In this document: piece by piece, positions 6,934-14,615 of the stretch
How positions within the stretch are numbered: position 1 is the stretch's first letter
Layout: every line of letters begins with the position of its first letter
From: Clostridia bacterium
GTDB lineage: Bacteria > Bacillota > Clostridia > Oscillospirales > Acutalibacteraceae
Assembly: GCA_017516965.1 (NCBI GenBank)
Contig: JAFXAP010000002.1
Span: 1 to 38,797, forward strand
Direction of reading: 5' to 3'
Length of the DNA stretch: 38,797 bases
The notes under the pieces: model-generated
Told to the model about the DNA's origin: nothing
Seen by the model: the letters and a program-made list of their open reading frames with translations, nothing else
The model's database searches: none
Program-made: the position numbers and the translations under genes

Positions 6934-8181
6934 TTATTCCTCTTCTTCTACTTCCGTAACCTGTTTTTCTACCTTTATGGTTGCCGCGCGGTGTGAATCT
7001 ACCTCTGTGACGGTAACCACCAGATTTTCATAGGTAAAGTTATCGTTCACATCGGGAATATTACCAATCTGCTCTGCAACCCATCCACCTACAGACACGC
7101 TGTCAGACTCGGTTTCAATCTGGAATTCTTCACAAAAATCGTCAAGATTCATATTGCAATCGATAACAAAGTTTTTATCATCAAGTTCTTTAAATTCTTC
7201 AACAACCTCGTCGTGCTCATCCCATATATCACCTACAAGCTGTTCAAGTATGTCTTCCATAGTTACAATACCCAATGTACCGCCATATTCATCGACAACA
7301 ACCGCGATATGTGATTTTTCTTTTTGCAGTTTTCTAAGCAAATCATCTGCCATTTCGGATTGGTGAACAAATAATACAGGTGAGATTATCTCTTTAATTG
7401 GCGCTGTTGTTACGCCACTTCCTACATAAAAATCCTTTTGGTGTATTACACCGACAATGTTATCAATATTGTCTTCATACACAGGAATACGGGAAAAACG
7501 TGTTTCGGTAAATTTTTGCGCAATTTCTTTTTTAGCCGCATCAACAGGCAAAGCCTCTATGTCAACGCGGTGGGTAAGTATATCTTCTGCTTTAAGGTCA
7601 GAAAACTCTATTGCATTACGCAAAAGGTCGCCTTCGTCTGTGTCGATGTCGCCCTCTTGCTCAGCTTCTTCTACCATCATAAGAAGCTCTTCCTGTGCCA
7701 TATTATCTTCTTCTTCAACCTTAAAGAGTTTGCCAACAAGTTTTTTCCAAAGCGAAAAAATAAAATTAAGCGGCATAAGTATCCATATAAAACTACGAAT
7801 GAGTGGCGCTGAAAACATTGCAAACTTTTCAGGAAAGTCATTCGCAATGCTTTTTGGTGTTATCTCACCGAAAATCAACACCGCTACAGTAATAACAACA
7901 GTAGAAAGCGTTGCGCCCAAATCCTCACCAAAATGTTTTGTAAACACAACGGTACCAAGCGACGCTAAAAGTATGTTAACTATATTATTACCAATAAGTA
8001 TCGTTGAAATGAGACGGTCATATTTATCAGCAAGCTTTACTGCAAGTTCCGCCCTTTTATTTCCCTTTTCTGCCAGTGCGCGAAGTCGCGTTTTATTAGC
8101 ACACGAAAATGCCGTTTCAGTCGCAGAAAAATATGCCGAACCAATAAGGCATATCACCATAATTATAATATATGTTGTCAT
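6934..8181 (-). CDS. CNNM/CorC-type (HlyC/CorC family) divalent-cation transporter, DUF21-CBS-CorC domains
   Basis: A 415-residue protein with the full domain order of the family: an N-terminal DUF21/CNNM membrane domain (residues 1-~190, with SAYFSATETAFSCANKTRLR and LIGNNIVNILLAS), a CBS pair (~200-330, HRVDIEALP, FSRIPVYEDNIDNIVGVIHQKD, VVVDEYGGTLGIVTMEDILEQLVGDIWDE) and a C-terminal CorC_HlyC domain. Bacterial members such as MpfA and CorC are linked to Mg2+ (and Co2+) export and resistance. The ribosome site AAGGAG is an unusual 13 bases from the ATG. The promoter lies about 230 bases upstream, and the leader contains a short ORF and an intrinsic terminator, so expression is probably attenuated. 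Confidence 0.92.
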   Translation of the reverse strand: MTTYIIIMVICLIGSAYFSATETAFSCANKTRLRALAEKGNKRAELAVKLADKYDRLISTILIGNNIVNILLASLGTVVFTKHFGEDLGATLSTVVITVAVLIFGEITPKSIANDFPEKFAMFSAPLIRSFIWILMPLNFIFSLWKKLVGKLFKVEEEDNMAQEELLMMVEEAEQEGDIDTDEGDLLRNAIEFSDLKAEDILTHRVDIEALPVDAAKKEIAQKFTETRFSRIPVYEDNIDNIVGVIHQKDFYVGSGVTTAPIKEIISPVLFVHQSEMADDLLRKLQKEKSHIAVVVDEYGGTLGIVTMEDILEQLVGDIWDEHDEVVEEFKELDDKNFVIDCNMNLDDFCEEFQIETESDSVSVGGWVAEQIGNIPDVNDNFTYENLVVTVTEVDSHRAATIKVEKQVTEVEEEE

Positions 8182-8234
8182 TTTTTTATTAATTCTCCTT
8201 AAAGTTGTATGTTGTATTATTAGGGTAAATTTTT

Positions 8235-8363
8235 TCAGCTTAAAACCCTTTTTAGACGCAAAAAGGCATACCTCTGCCCCAAATAGAGCATAGGTACGCC
8301 ATTATATATACTTTTCATATTATTAGTATCGCCGTTATCGTCGCTACTGTCGCTACTGTCCAT
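8235..8363 (-). CDS. candidate 42-residue leader peptide, acidic N-terminus
   Basis: ATG at 8363, stop at 8235, wholly inside the leader of the CNNM transporter. The first 15 residues, MDSSDSSDDNGDTNN, contain five Asp and no basic residue; the rest is neutral to basic (LGQRYAFLRLKRVLS). A perfect AGGAGG lies 12 bases upstream, as far as the 13-base gap of the downstream transporter gene. Codons ~22-36 encode the intrinsic terminator, so translation would disrupt it. An alternative is a TTG at 8371, four bases after AGGAGG, in another frame, giving an 18-residue Thr/Val/Ala/Ile-rich peptide that ends at 8315. The sequence does not decide between them. No homology is recognised. Confidence 0.4.
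   Translation of the reverse strand: MDSSDSSDDNGDTNNMKSIYNGVPMLYLGQRYAFLRLKRVLS
8260..8300 (-). terminator. leader terminator (attenuator) of the CNNM transporter operon
   Basis: On the minus strand GGCGTACCT pairs with AGGTATGCC (nine pairs including one G-U) and is followed by five U. It lies between promoter and gene, not after a gene, so it is a premature terminator. A second small hairpin, CCTTTTT with AAAAAGG, uses the U-tract side and could compete with it. Confidence 0.7.
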
Positions 8364-8409
8364 TTAGACAATATTCCTCCTAAAAGAAAATATTTTAATC
8401 AGCAGTGGT

Positions 8410-8438
8410 ATTATACCAAACACACAGCTTTAAGTCAA
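8410..8438 (-). promoter_or_regulatory. promoter of the CNNM/AI-2E operon leader
   Basis: Minus strand: -35 TTGACT (8433-8438), 17-base spacer, -10 TATAAT (8410-8415). It lies directly after the stop of the DUF4838 gene and makes a leader of about 220 nt. Confidence 0.85.
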
Positions 8439-8446
8439 GTGTAATT

Positions 8447-10201
8447 TTAAAGCAGACTTTCCGCATCATATCTAAACGGAGCGGTATAAAGCACACCGCG
8501 TTCCATTCCATCCATCCACGCGCGGTATGTACGCTCAATATTTGTCCACTCGTCAAGGCGTGAAATATTATGTGCGCGAAGGTCGGTAAAGAATTGATTT
8601 ATTTTCTCGGCGTTATAGTTTCCGGCTAATACTTCATTCCAGAAAACATCGGCAAAGCGAATAGAAAGACGCGCCTTTTGCACACGCATAAGCCGCACTC
8701 CGTCGCCTGCTACTGCCGCTTCAGCCTTATCAAAAATACGATTATATTGCTCTAAGTGCGCATCATCAAGATATGGCGGACGTTTTGTATCCTGTATATA
8801 AAGGTGATAGTTTTCCCTTTCTACAAAATCGCACAGCATATTAAGATATTCTTCTAAGTGCGGTGCCGCATCACCATAATAATACTGCATAAACTCCTTG
8901 CGGTGACGCTCGATATCGCAATCAGGATTCCACATAAGTTTTGAAATCAAATAGGTACGAAGTTCGTTAAAATCAACGCCACCATTGCGAGCGCAGTTTG
9001 CCTCTTCAAAAACACCCTTTACGTTATATTTTGCAAGGGTTTTAAGATTTGGTTGAAGCACTCTCCAGTTAGGAAACGGCATTGGGTAAAGCGGAAAGTT
9101 TGATGTATAATCCCAAACGTAAAGTCTTTCGCACACCTTACTCCAATCTATAAGGTCCTCTATAAATAAACTCGTCTTTCCGTTTGGATGTTTAACTGCG
9201 CGGGTGCGATCATCACACTTATCATAAGGGTGCGCAAAACAGGTGGAACTTGCGCAAAGACGCACACAAACGTTATGTCTTGTTTGTGTTTTTCTTGAAG
9301 CGGGTCTTGTATAGTGATATGCAAGTATATCAAACATAACATCAGGAAACTCGGGTTCTAAAATTTCGGCTACACGGTTTACAAATTTAATAAGTGTGCC
9401 TGCAGGCGAACCCTCATCAGCATCCGATTTAAGACAGTTTTCGCACTGACAGCTATACGGATTATCGTTTTGTGAAATCGACAGTATTTTTTTGTCAGGA
9501 TTTTCTTTTAAAATTTTACGGGCATTGTCAACAACTATATCAAGAATATCGGGATTTGTAAGGCAAAGTTGCCAATGGTCATCCTTTATCGACTGACGTC
9601 TGCCGTTATAAAATGAAAAATATTCAGGGTGCGTGTCGCGGTACTGTTCGTGTGGCACAAGTCTCGCAAAGCTGTGCGCGCCCAAAGCATATCTTATGCT
9701 TCCACCCAACATTTCGGGCATACCGCTCCATCTACCGTTATTGCGACACATTGATGCAAACTTAGAATATTTTTGTATATCGCCGTAATCGGTATCGCGA
9801 AACTCGAAAACAGGTTTTTCACGTTTTTGTATATCGCCTATCTCAAGTTTTGTAAGTGTGGGTATTTTTTCGCAGTGCGGTGTAAAAAACCGGCATCCCA
9901 ACATTTCAAGCAATTCGTAACCGCCGTAAATGACACCGCGTTTTCCTCCGCGTATATAAACACTGTTTCCCATAGTGTTGATTGAAAACTCATCATCAAG
10001 ATAACTTTTATCAAGTTCAATGTATAACCCGTTTTCGCCCTGATTTGTGTCTACCTTTATTTGAAACGGCGCGGTGGTAATTCTTGCAAGATAATACCTA
10101 AGCTGCGTTGCAATAAACCAAACCTGTGAATTATATTTATCAAAATCATTTTCCGGCACAAAAATTGGACCAAACGGCACACGGTTTTCAGCTAAAATCA
10201 T
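8447..10201 (-). CDS. DUF4838 protein, glycoside-hydrolase-like
   Basis: A 584-residue protein. An N-terminal domain (~1-115) resembles the GH20/GH67-associated alpha/beta domain (GVIYGGYELLEMLGCRFFTPHCEKIP). The DUF4838 barrel follows (~130-420) with ISQNDNPYSCQCENC, LIKFVNRVAEIL, YVWDYTSNFPLYPMPFPNW and VFEEANCARNGG. The C-terminus is helical. The fold resembles alpha-glucuronidase-type enzymes, and DUF4838 proteins occur in polysaccharide-use loci, but substrate and activity are not established. No signal peptide is present, so it acts in the cytoplasm, probably on an imported oligosaccharide. It is divergent from the GH94 gene with only 135 bases between, which suggests shared control. 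Confidence 0.85.
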   Translation of the reverse strand: MILAENRVPFGPIFVPENDFDKYNSQVWFIATQLRYYLARITTAPFQIKVDTNQGENGLYIELDKSYLDDEFSINTMGNSVYIRGGKRGVIYGGYELLEMLGCRFFTPHCEKIPTLTKLEIGDIQKREKPVFEFRDTDYGDIQKYSKFASMCRNNGRWSGMPEMLGGSIRYALGAHSFARLVPHEQYRDTHPEYFSFYNGRRQSIKDDHWQLCLTNPDILDIVVDNARKILKENPDKKILSISQNDNPYSCQCENCLKSDADEGSPAGTLIKFVNRVAEILEPEFPDVMFDILAYHYTRPASRKTQTRHNVCVRLCASSTCFAHPYDKCDDRTRAVKHPNGKTSLFIEDLIDWSKVCERLYVWDYTSNFPLYPMPFPNWRVLQPNLKTLAKYNVKGVFEEANCARNGGVDFNELRTYLISKLMWNPDCDIERHRKEFMQYYYGDAAPHLEEYLNMLCDFVERENYHLYIQDTKRPPYLDDAHLEQYNRIFDKAEAAVAGDGVRLMRVQKARLSIRFADVFWNEVLAGNYNAEKINQFFTDLRAHNISRLDEWTNIERTYRAWMDGMERGVLYTAPFRYDAESLL

Positions 10202-10230
10202 TTAAAACACCCCTTTAAATTCATACGTAT

Positions 10231-10259
10231 ATTATAATATGTAAAATTTGGTTTGTAAA
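10231..10259 (-). promoter_or_regulatory. promoter of the DUF4838 gene
   Basis: Minus strand: -35 TTTACA (10254-10259), 17-base spacer, -10 TATAAT (10231-10236). It is back to back with the GH94 promoter; the two -35 boxes are 12 bases apart. Confidence 0.7.
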
Positions 10260-10271
10260 CTGTATTTTCAC

Positions 10272-10300
10272 TTGAAAAACAAAAGCTTTTGTGCTAAATT
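10272..10300 (+). promoter_or_regulatory. GH94 promoter with palindromic operator candidate in the spacer
   Basis: -35 TTGAAA (10272-10277), 17-base spacer, -10 TAAATT (10295-10300). The spacer holds a perfect 14-base palindrome ACAAAAGCTTTTGT at 10279-10292, where a bound repressor would block RNA polymerase. No LacI- or GntR-type regulator lies next to it. Confidence 0.6.
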
Positions 10301-10336
10301 AAAATGGTAATAATTTTACCCGCGAGGTGTTATATT

Positions 10337-12862
10337 ATGAGTTTTGAAAATCAACTTAAAAATCTTATGAAACAAATAAATGATTTTAAGGCAACTGCAG
10401 ACAACAGTATGCCTCAAAACACATTTTATTTAAACGACAAAGACATTTTATGTTGTGAACGCGAATACGGTGTATCTCGTTTTGCATATGATGCAAACGG
10501 TCTTGTTGTTTGGGCACGCAGCAGCGGTCATATCGACGCATACGATTCAACCTTTACTATTTTTAGAGAGCTCAACAATTTTGAAGACGCATCTATTGCT
10601 TTTATGGGCGGCATTTTGCAACCAAATGGCGAGTATTTCCCCGTGTCACTTTTTGAATGCCACCGTCAGTTGTTTGAAACAATTGACATTAAGCGATATG
10701 TTGTTTACTCATTTAGAAGCGCGTATTACATAGCAGATACACAAAATGTAACCTTTGCAGTACGTGTTCACGCAAGTATGGACAAGCACATTCATTTTGC
10801 CTTTGCCGCTATAAACAAAAGCGACAAACCGCAAAATATTTATATGATGTCTTGTATAGATGCGTGGCTGTTTTATCGTAACAACGGCGGTGTATATGAT
10901 ATAATGAACCGCTTTGCAAAGCGTTATGATAACGGCAACTACCTTCTTCGTTCTTATGGCGACAGCATGGCAGTAGGTCGCGCAGCCTTTGGCGCAACAC
11001 CAAAAGCTGAATACCTTACTGCGCAAAAGTCAGCAGTTCTTGGTCCTGTTGGTAGACTTATGATTAACGCCGCAAGTCTTAAAACAGGTGTGTTCAGCAA
11101 CCAGTCAGATGCTGCAAACTCGGTTGACGTGCCCGTATGCGCCGACAGCGCTCATTATACACTGGGCGCTAAAGAGTCGGTTCGCCGCGAATATGAAATG
11201 CAGTATTTCCACACAACCGAAGATGCCGAGGCAGTAATCGACCAAAAGCCTGATATTGAAAAAATCGACACCGTACTCGAATGTGATGAACAACTTGCTC
11301 TTTCAAAATTTGCAACAATGCAGACACATTTTGCTGACTATGAGGGCAAACTTAACGCAAGTGTTCTTAACAAATTTGTGCGCAACATTCAAAAACAGAT
11401 TTCTTTCTGCGCTTTGGGTAAAAACTACTTTGGACCTATGATGGGTATGCGCGACGTTATGCAACAGCTTGAATCATCACTCATCTGGCAACCAAAAGAA
11501 AGTCGAGCGCAGTTTCTTAATGCGCTTAATCATATTTTGGAAGACGGCAGACCCCCTCGTCAATTCTCTAACCAAGAAAGTGACGACTATATGCCAATGT
11601 TTGACCTTCGCAAATTCATTGACCAGGGCGTATGGATTATTACAACACTTCATACATACCTTGCTTACACAAACGATTGGTCAATTCTTGATGAAAAGTG
11701 CGGTTATTATATCGCCTCGGATGATAACAGCCGTATAGTTGCAAAAAGCAAAATTGTTGATACTGTGCTTGACCACGTGCTCAAAATTATGGATTTCCTC
11801 TGCAGTAACATCGACGAGGAAACAGGTTGTTTGCACTCACTCTTTGGTGACTGGAACGACGCGCTTGACGGTCTTGGTAAAACTGCCGACAAGTCTCGTG
11901 AATACGGCACAGGCTGTAGCGTAATGTGTTCGCTTCAGCTTTACCAAAACTGCGGCGAAATATGTGAAATTCTTGAAAGTGTCCACAAATATGCCGACAA
12001 GGTTGAAAAGTACAAGGCAGCCGCCGAAACACTTAAAAACGGTCTTAACAAGTATGCCATTGACACAAACGCTAATGGTGAGCGTCGCATAATGCACGGT
12101 TGGGGCGATAACCGTTCTTATAAAATCGGTTCCTGGTGTGACCCTGACGGTCTTGCGCGTTACAGCAGCACCGCCAATTCTTTCTGGGCAATTTCAGGAA
12201 TGGTGAAAAACGACCCCGCTACAAAAGAGATTGTTATGAACGCATTCCGTGGTCTTGATTCAAAATATGGCATTATGACCTTTGACAAAGCATTCCCACT
12301 TGATATGCACAAATATGTAGGTCGTATTGCCAACATTTCGGCAGGTACATACGAAAACGCAGGTACATACGTTCACGCAACAATGTTTGCTGTGTCAGCG
12401 CTGTTTTTGATGGGTGAAGCAAAGGAAGCCTGGCGTCAGTTTGAGCTTGGTACAGTTCTTTCACACAAAGACTGCTCAAAATCACCCTTTGCAATGCCTA
12501 ACTCATATTTCAGAAATGAAGCGCTTTGCATCGACGGTCAGTCTTTTGCCGACTGGTACACAGGAAGCGGTACAGTATTTATTAAAAACCTTGTAAAATT
12601 CGGCTTTGGCGTATGCCCAACACTTGACGGTCTTGTTATACAAACCGCAAGTTATATGCCTACAAAAAATGCCGCTATTGACCTTATTGTTAAAGGCCAA
12701 CCAATAACCGTCAAATATCAAAATAACGGTCGCGGAAATCGTACATTCCTTGTAAACGGCAAAGAAATATCAGGCAACTTTGATGAGCTTATGAACACAT
12801 ACAAGTTGTTTATTCCCACAGCCGATATTACAAGCGGTATGGTTATAGAAGTTATCGACTAA
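10337..12862 (+). CDS. GH94 family glycoside phosphorylase (cellobiose phosphorylase-like)
   Basis: An 841-residue protein in the GH94 layout: an N-terminal beta-sandwich (~1-300, with ARSSGHIDAYDSTFTIFREL), a helical linker, an (alpha/alpha)6 barrel and a small C-terminal sheet. The barrel shows GPMMGMRDVMQQ, the family motif FGDWNDALDG (D505-D508, region of the catalytic acid), then SFWAISGM and YENAGTYVHATMF. GH94 enzymes split beta-glucosidic disaccharides or oligosaccharides with phosphate to give a sugar 1-phosphate; the exact substrate cannot be read here. The start at 10337 follows GAGGTG. No signal peptide. No terminator is obvious before the asn promoter at 12870. Confidence 0.85.
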   Translation: MSFENQLKNLMKQINDFKATADNSMPQNTFYLNDKDILCCEREYGVSRFAYDANGLVVWARSSGHIDAYDSTFTIFRELNNFEDASIAFMGGILQPNGEYFPVSLFECHRQLFETIDIKRYVVYSFRSAYYIADTQNVTFAVRVHASMDKHIHFAFAAINKSDKPQNIYMMSCIDAWLFYRNNGGVYDIMNRFAKRYDNGNYLLRSYGDSMAVGRAAFGATPKAEYLTAQKSAVLGPVGRLMINAASLKTGVFSNQSDAANSVDVPVCADSAHYTLGAKESVRREYEMQYFHTTEDAEAVIDQKPDIEKIDTVLECDEQLALSKFATMQTHFADYEGKLNASVLNKFVRNIQKQISFCALGKNYFGPMMGMRDVMQQLESSLIWQPKESRAQFLNALNHILEDGRPPRQFSNQESDDYMPMFDLRKFIDQGVWIITTLHTYLAYTNDWSILDEKCGYYIASDDNSRIVAKSKIVDTVLDHVLKIMDFLCSNIDEETGCLHSLFGDWNDALDGLGKTADKSREYGTGCSVMCSLQLYQNCGEICEILESVHKYADKVEKYKAAAETLKNGLNKYAIDTNANGERRIMHGWGDNRSYKIGSWCDPDGLARYSSTANSFWAISGMVKNDPATKEIVMNAFRGLDSKYGIMTFDKAFPLDMHKYVGRIANISAGTYENAGTYVHATMFAVSALFLMGEAKEAWRQFELGTVLSHKDCSKSPFAMPNSYFRNEALCIDGQSFADWYTGSGTVFIKNLVKFGFGVCPTLDGLVIQTASYMPTKNAAIDLIVKGQPITVKYQNNGRGNRTFLVNGKEISGNFDELMNTYKLFIPTADITSGMVIEVID

Positions 12863-12869
12863 TAATTTC

Positions 12870-12898
12870 TTGACAAAAAACTATAAAAGTGCTATACT
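12870..12898 (+). promoter_or_regulatory. promoter of the T-box asnS-asnA operon
   Basis: Perfect -35 TTGACA (12870-12875), 17-base spacer, -10 TATACT (12893-12898), eight bases after the GH94 stop codon. Confidence 0.87.
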
Positions 12899-12904
12899 TT
12901 CAGT

Positions 12905-13186
12905 ATATTTTAAAAGCTATGATAAAGAAAAGTAACGGTATAAACGGTGCTTAGTGAGTGGCAGATAGTGTAAATGCCGCCATACGCATACCGCGAAGAA
13001 CACTTTGGAGCTGCAAACCCAAAAGTTAACACTTAGTAGGGGCGCCGTGGGCGGCACGTTAAAGCCGATAACAGTTTTAGCTGTGAGTGACTGTGGTTAC
13101 ACAGTAATACGGGTGGCACCGCGAGTAGTTGTTAATGCGCTATTCGTCCCTGATTTTTCAGAGGATGAATAGCGCTTATTAGTTTT
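12905..13186 (+). ncRNA. T-box leader, asparagine-specific
   Basis: The T-box signature is present at about 13110-13123 (GGGTGGCACCGCGAG), preceded by a stem I region and followed by an intrinsic terminator. The likely specifier is AAC at 12999-13001 (context GAAGAACACTTT), an asparagine codon, which matches the downstream asnS and asnA. T-boxes read uncharged tRNA through specifier and antiterminator pairing, so low Asn-tRNA charging would raise both genes. The 5' boundary is approximate. Confidence 0.93.
13137..13186 (+). terminator. T-box terminator
   Basis: GCGCTATTCGTCC (13137-13149) pairs with GGATGAATAGCGC (13163-13175) over 13 pairs with one G-U, followed by TTATTAGTTTT. It is the default off-state structure; the antiterminator uses the T-box bulge upstream. 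Confidence 0.88.
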
Positions 13187-13214
13187 GAGTAAATTATTTA
13201 CGGAGTGATATATT

Positions 13215-14588
13215 ATGAAACACATCGACATTATCGAAATTATGAAGGGTAATTACACCGACCAAAAGGTTACCGTTTGCGGTTGGGTACGCACCTCACG
13301 CGATTCTAAAAACATGGCGTTTTTAGAGCTTAATGACGGCACCACACTCAAACATTTGCAAATCGTAATCGACAAGGCTGTTATGAGCGACATTTCCGAA
13401 TTTATGAAGCTTGGCACCTCTCTTAAGGTAGAGGGTACGGTTGTAAAATCGGTTGTAGCCGAAGATTCAGTAGAAATCAATGCCGAGGCAATCACAGTTT
13501 TGGGTGTTTGCCCACCTGAATACCCACTTCAGAAAAAAAGACACACACTTGAATACCTGCGCACAATTCCCGCGCTTAGAGTTCGCACCAACACCTTTAA
13601 CGCGGTGCTTCGCGTGCGTTCGGTAATTTCGGCTTGTATTCACGAATTTTTCCAGGAGCGTTATTACACATACATTCACACCCCACTTATCACAGGCAGT
13701 GACTGTGAGGGCGCAGGTGAAATGTTTAAGGTAACCACCCTTCCCTTTGACCACGGCTTTAAAACAGAAGATGAAGCAGATGCCGCAGACTTTTTTGGCC
13801 GTCGTGCCGCTTTATCAGTATCAGGACAGCTTGAGGGCGAGGTTGCCGCAATGGCGCTTGGCAAAATTTATACCTTTGGTCCTTCGTTCCGCGCTGAAAA
13901 GAGCAACACCCCACGCCACGTTGCAGAGTTTTGGCACGTAGAGCCTGAGGTTGCTTTTGCAGAACTGCCTGATATTATCGAAATTGCCGAAGACCTTATC
14001 AAGCACATTATAAACACTGTACTTAAAAAATGCCCCGAAGAGCTTAAGTTCTTTAACGCGCATTTTGAAAAAGGTCTTATTGAAAAACTAGAGAACGTAG
14101 TAAATAACGACTTTGCAATTATGACCTATACCGAAGCAATTGATGCGCTAAAGGCAAGTGGCAAAGAGTTCCAGTACCCTGTAGAGTGGGGCTGTGACCT
14201 TATGACCGAACACGAGCGTTACATTGCAGAGGAAATTTGTAAACGCCCCGTATTCCTTACCAACTACCCCAAAGAAATCAAGTCTTTTTATATGAAACAA
14301 AATGCCGACGGCAAAACCGTTGCCGCAACCGACTTGCTTGTTCCTACAGTTGGCGAAATTATTGGTTGCAGTGAACGTGAGGCTGACCTTGACAAGCTTA
14401 TTGAGGCTATGAACATTCGCGGTATGAATCTTGAGGATTACACCGACTACATCTCACTTCGCAAATTCGGTTCTGTTCCGCACAGTGGCTTTGGTCTTGG
14501 ACTTGAGCGAATTATTATGTACGTTACAGGTGTTCAGAATATACGTGACGTTATTCTCTACCCACGTACAGTTGGTACCATTTCTTAA
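13215..14588 (+). CDS. asnS: asparagine--tRNA ligase
   Basis: A 457-residue class IIb aminoacyl-tRNA synthetase. The N-terminal OB fold binds the anticodon (VTVCGWVRTSRDSKNMAFLELNDGT). Class II motif 2 is FRAEKSNTPRHVAEFWHVEPE and motif 3 is GFGLGLERIIMYVTG. The HT(P)L-type segment YTYIHTPLITGSDCEGAGEMF and the DFFGRRAALSVSGQLEGE block fit AsnRS, as does the Asn T-box. GGAGTG lies seven bases before the start. Only 27 bases separate it from asnA, so the two are co-expressed. Direct Asn charging means the organism need not rely on the transamidation route for Asn-tRNA. Confidence 0.95.
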   Translation: MKHIDIIEIMKGNYTDQKVTVCGWVRTSRDSKNMAFLELNDGTTLKHLQIVIDKAVMSDISEFMKLGTSLKVEGTVVKSVVAEDSVEINAEAITVLGVCPPEYPLQKKRHTLEYLRTIPALRVRTNTFNAVLRVRSVISACIHEFFQERYYTYIHTPLITGSDCEGAGEMFKVTTLPFDHGFKTEDEADAADFFGRRAALSVSGQLEGEVAAMALGKIYTFGPSFRAEKSNTPRHVAEFWHVEPEVAFAELPDIIEIAEDLIKHIINTVLKKCPEELKFFNAHFEKGLIEKLENVVNNDFAIMTYTEAIDALKASGKEFQYPVEWGCDLMTEHERYIAEEICKRPVFLTNYPKEIKSFYMKQNADGKTVAATDLLVPTVGEIIGCSEREADLDKLIEAMNIRGMNLEDYTDYISLRKFGSVPHSGFGLGLERIIMYVTGVQNIRDVILYPRTVGTIS

Positions 14589-14615
14589 TTTTTGATTTTC
14601 ACTTGGAGTGATTTT

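Noticed and set aside
7457-8293. Plus-strand open frame of 278 codons
   Set aside because: Antisense to the CNNM/CorC-type gene, serine-rich shadow composition, no ribosome site.
10809-12097. Several minus-strand frames of 60-105 codons inside the GH94 gene
   Set aside because: Antisense shadows of a well-supported gene, without ribosome sites or motifs.
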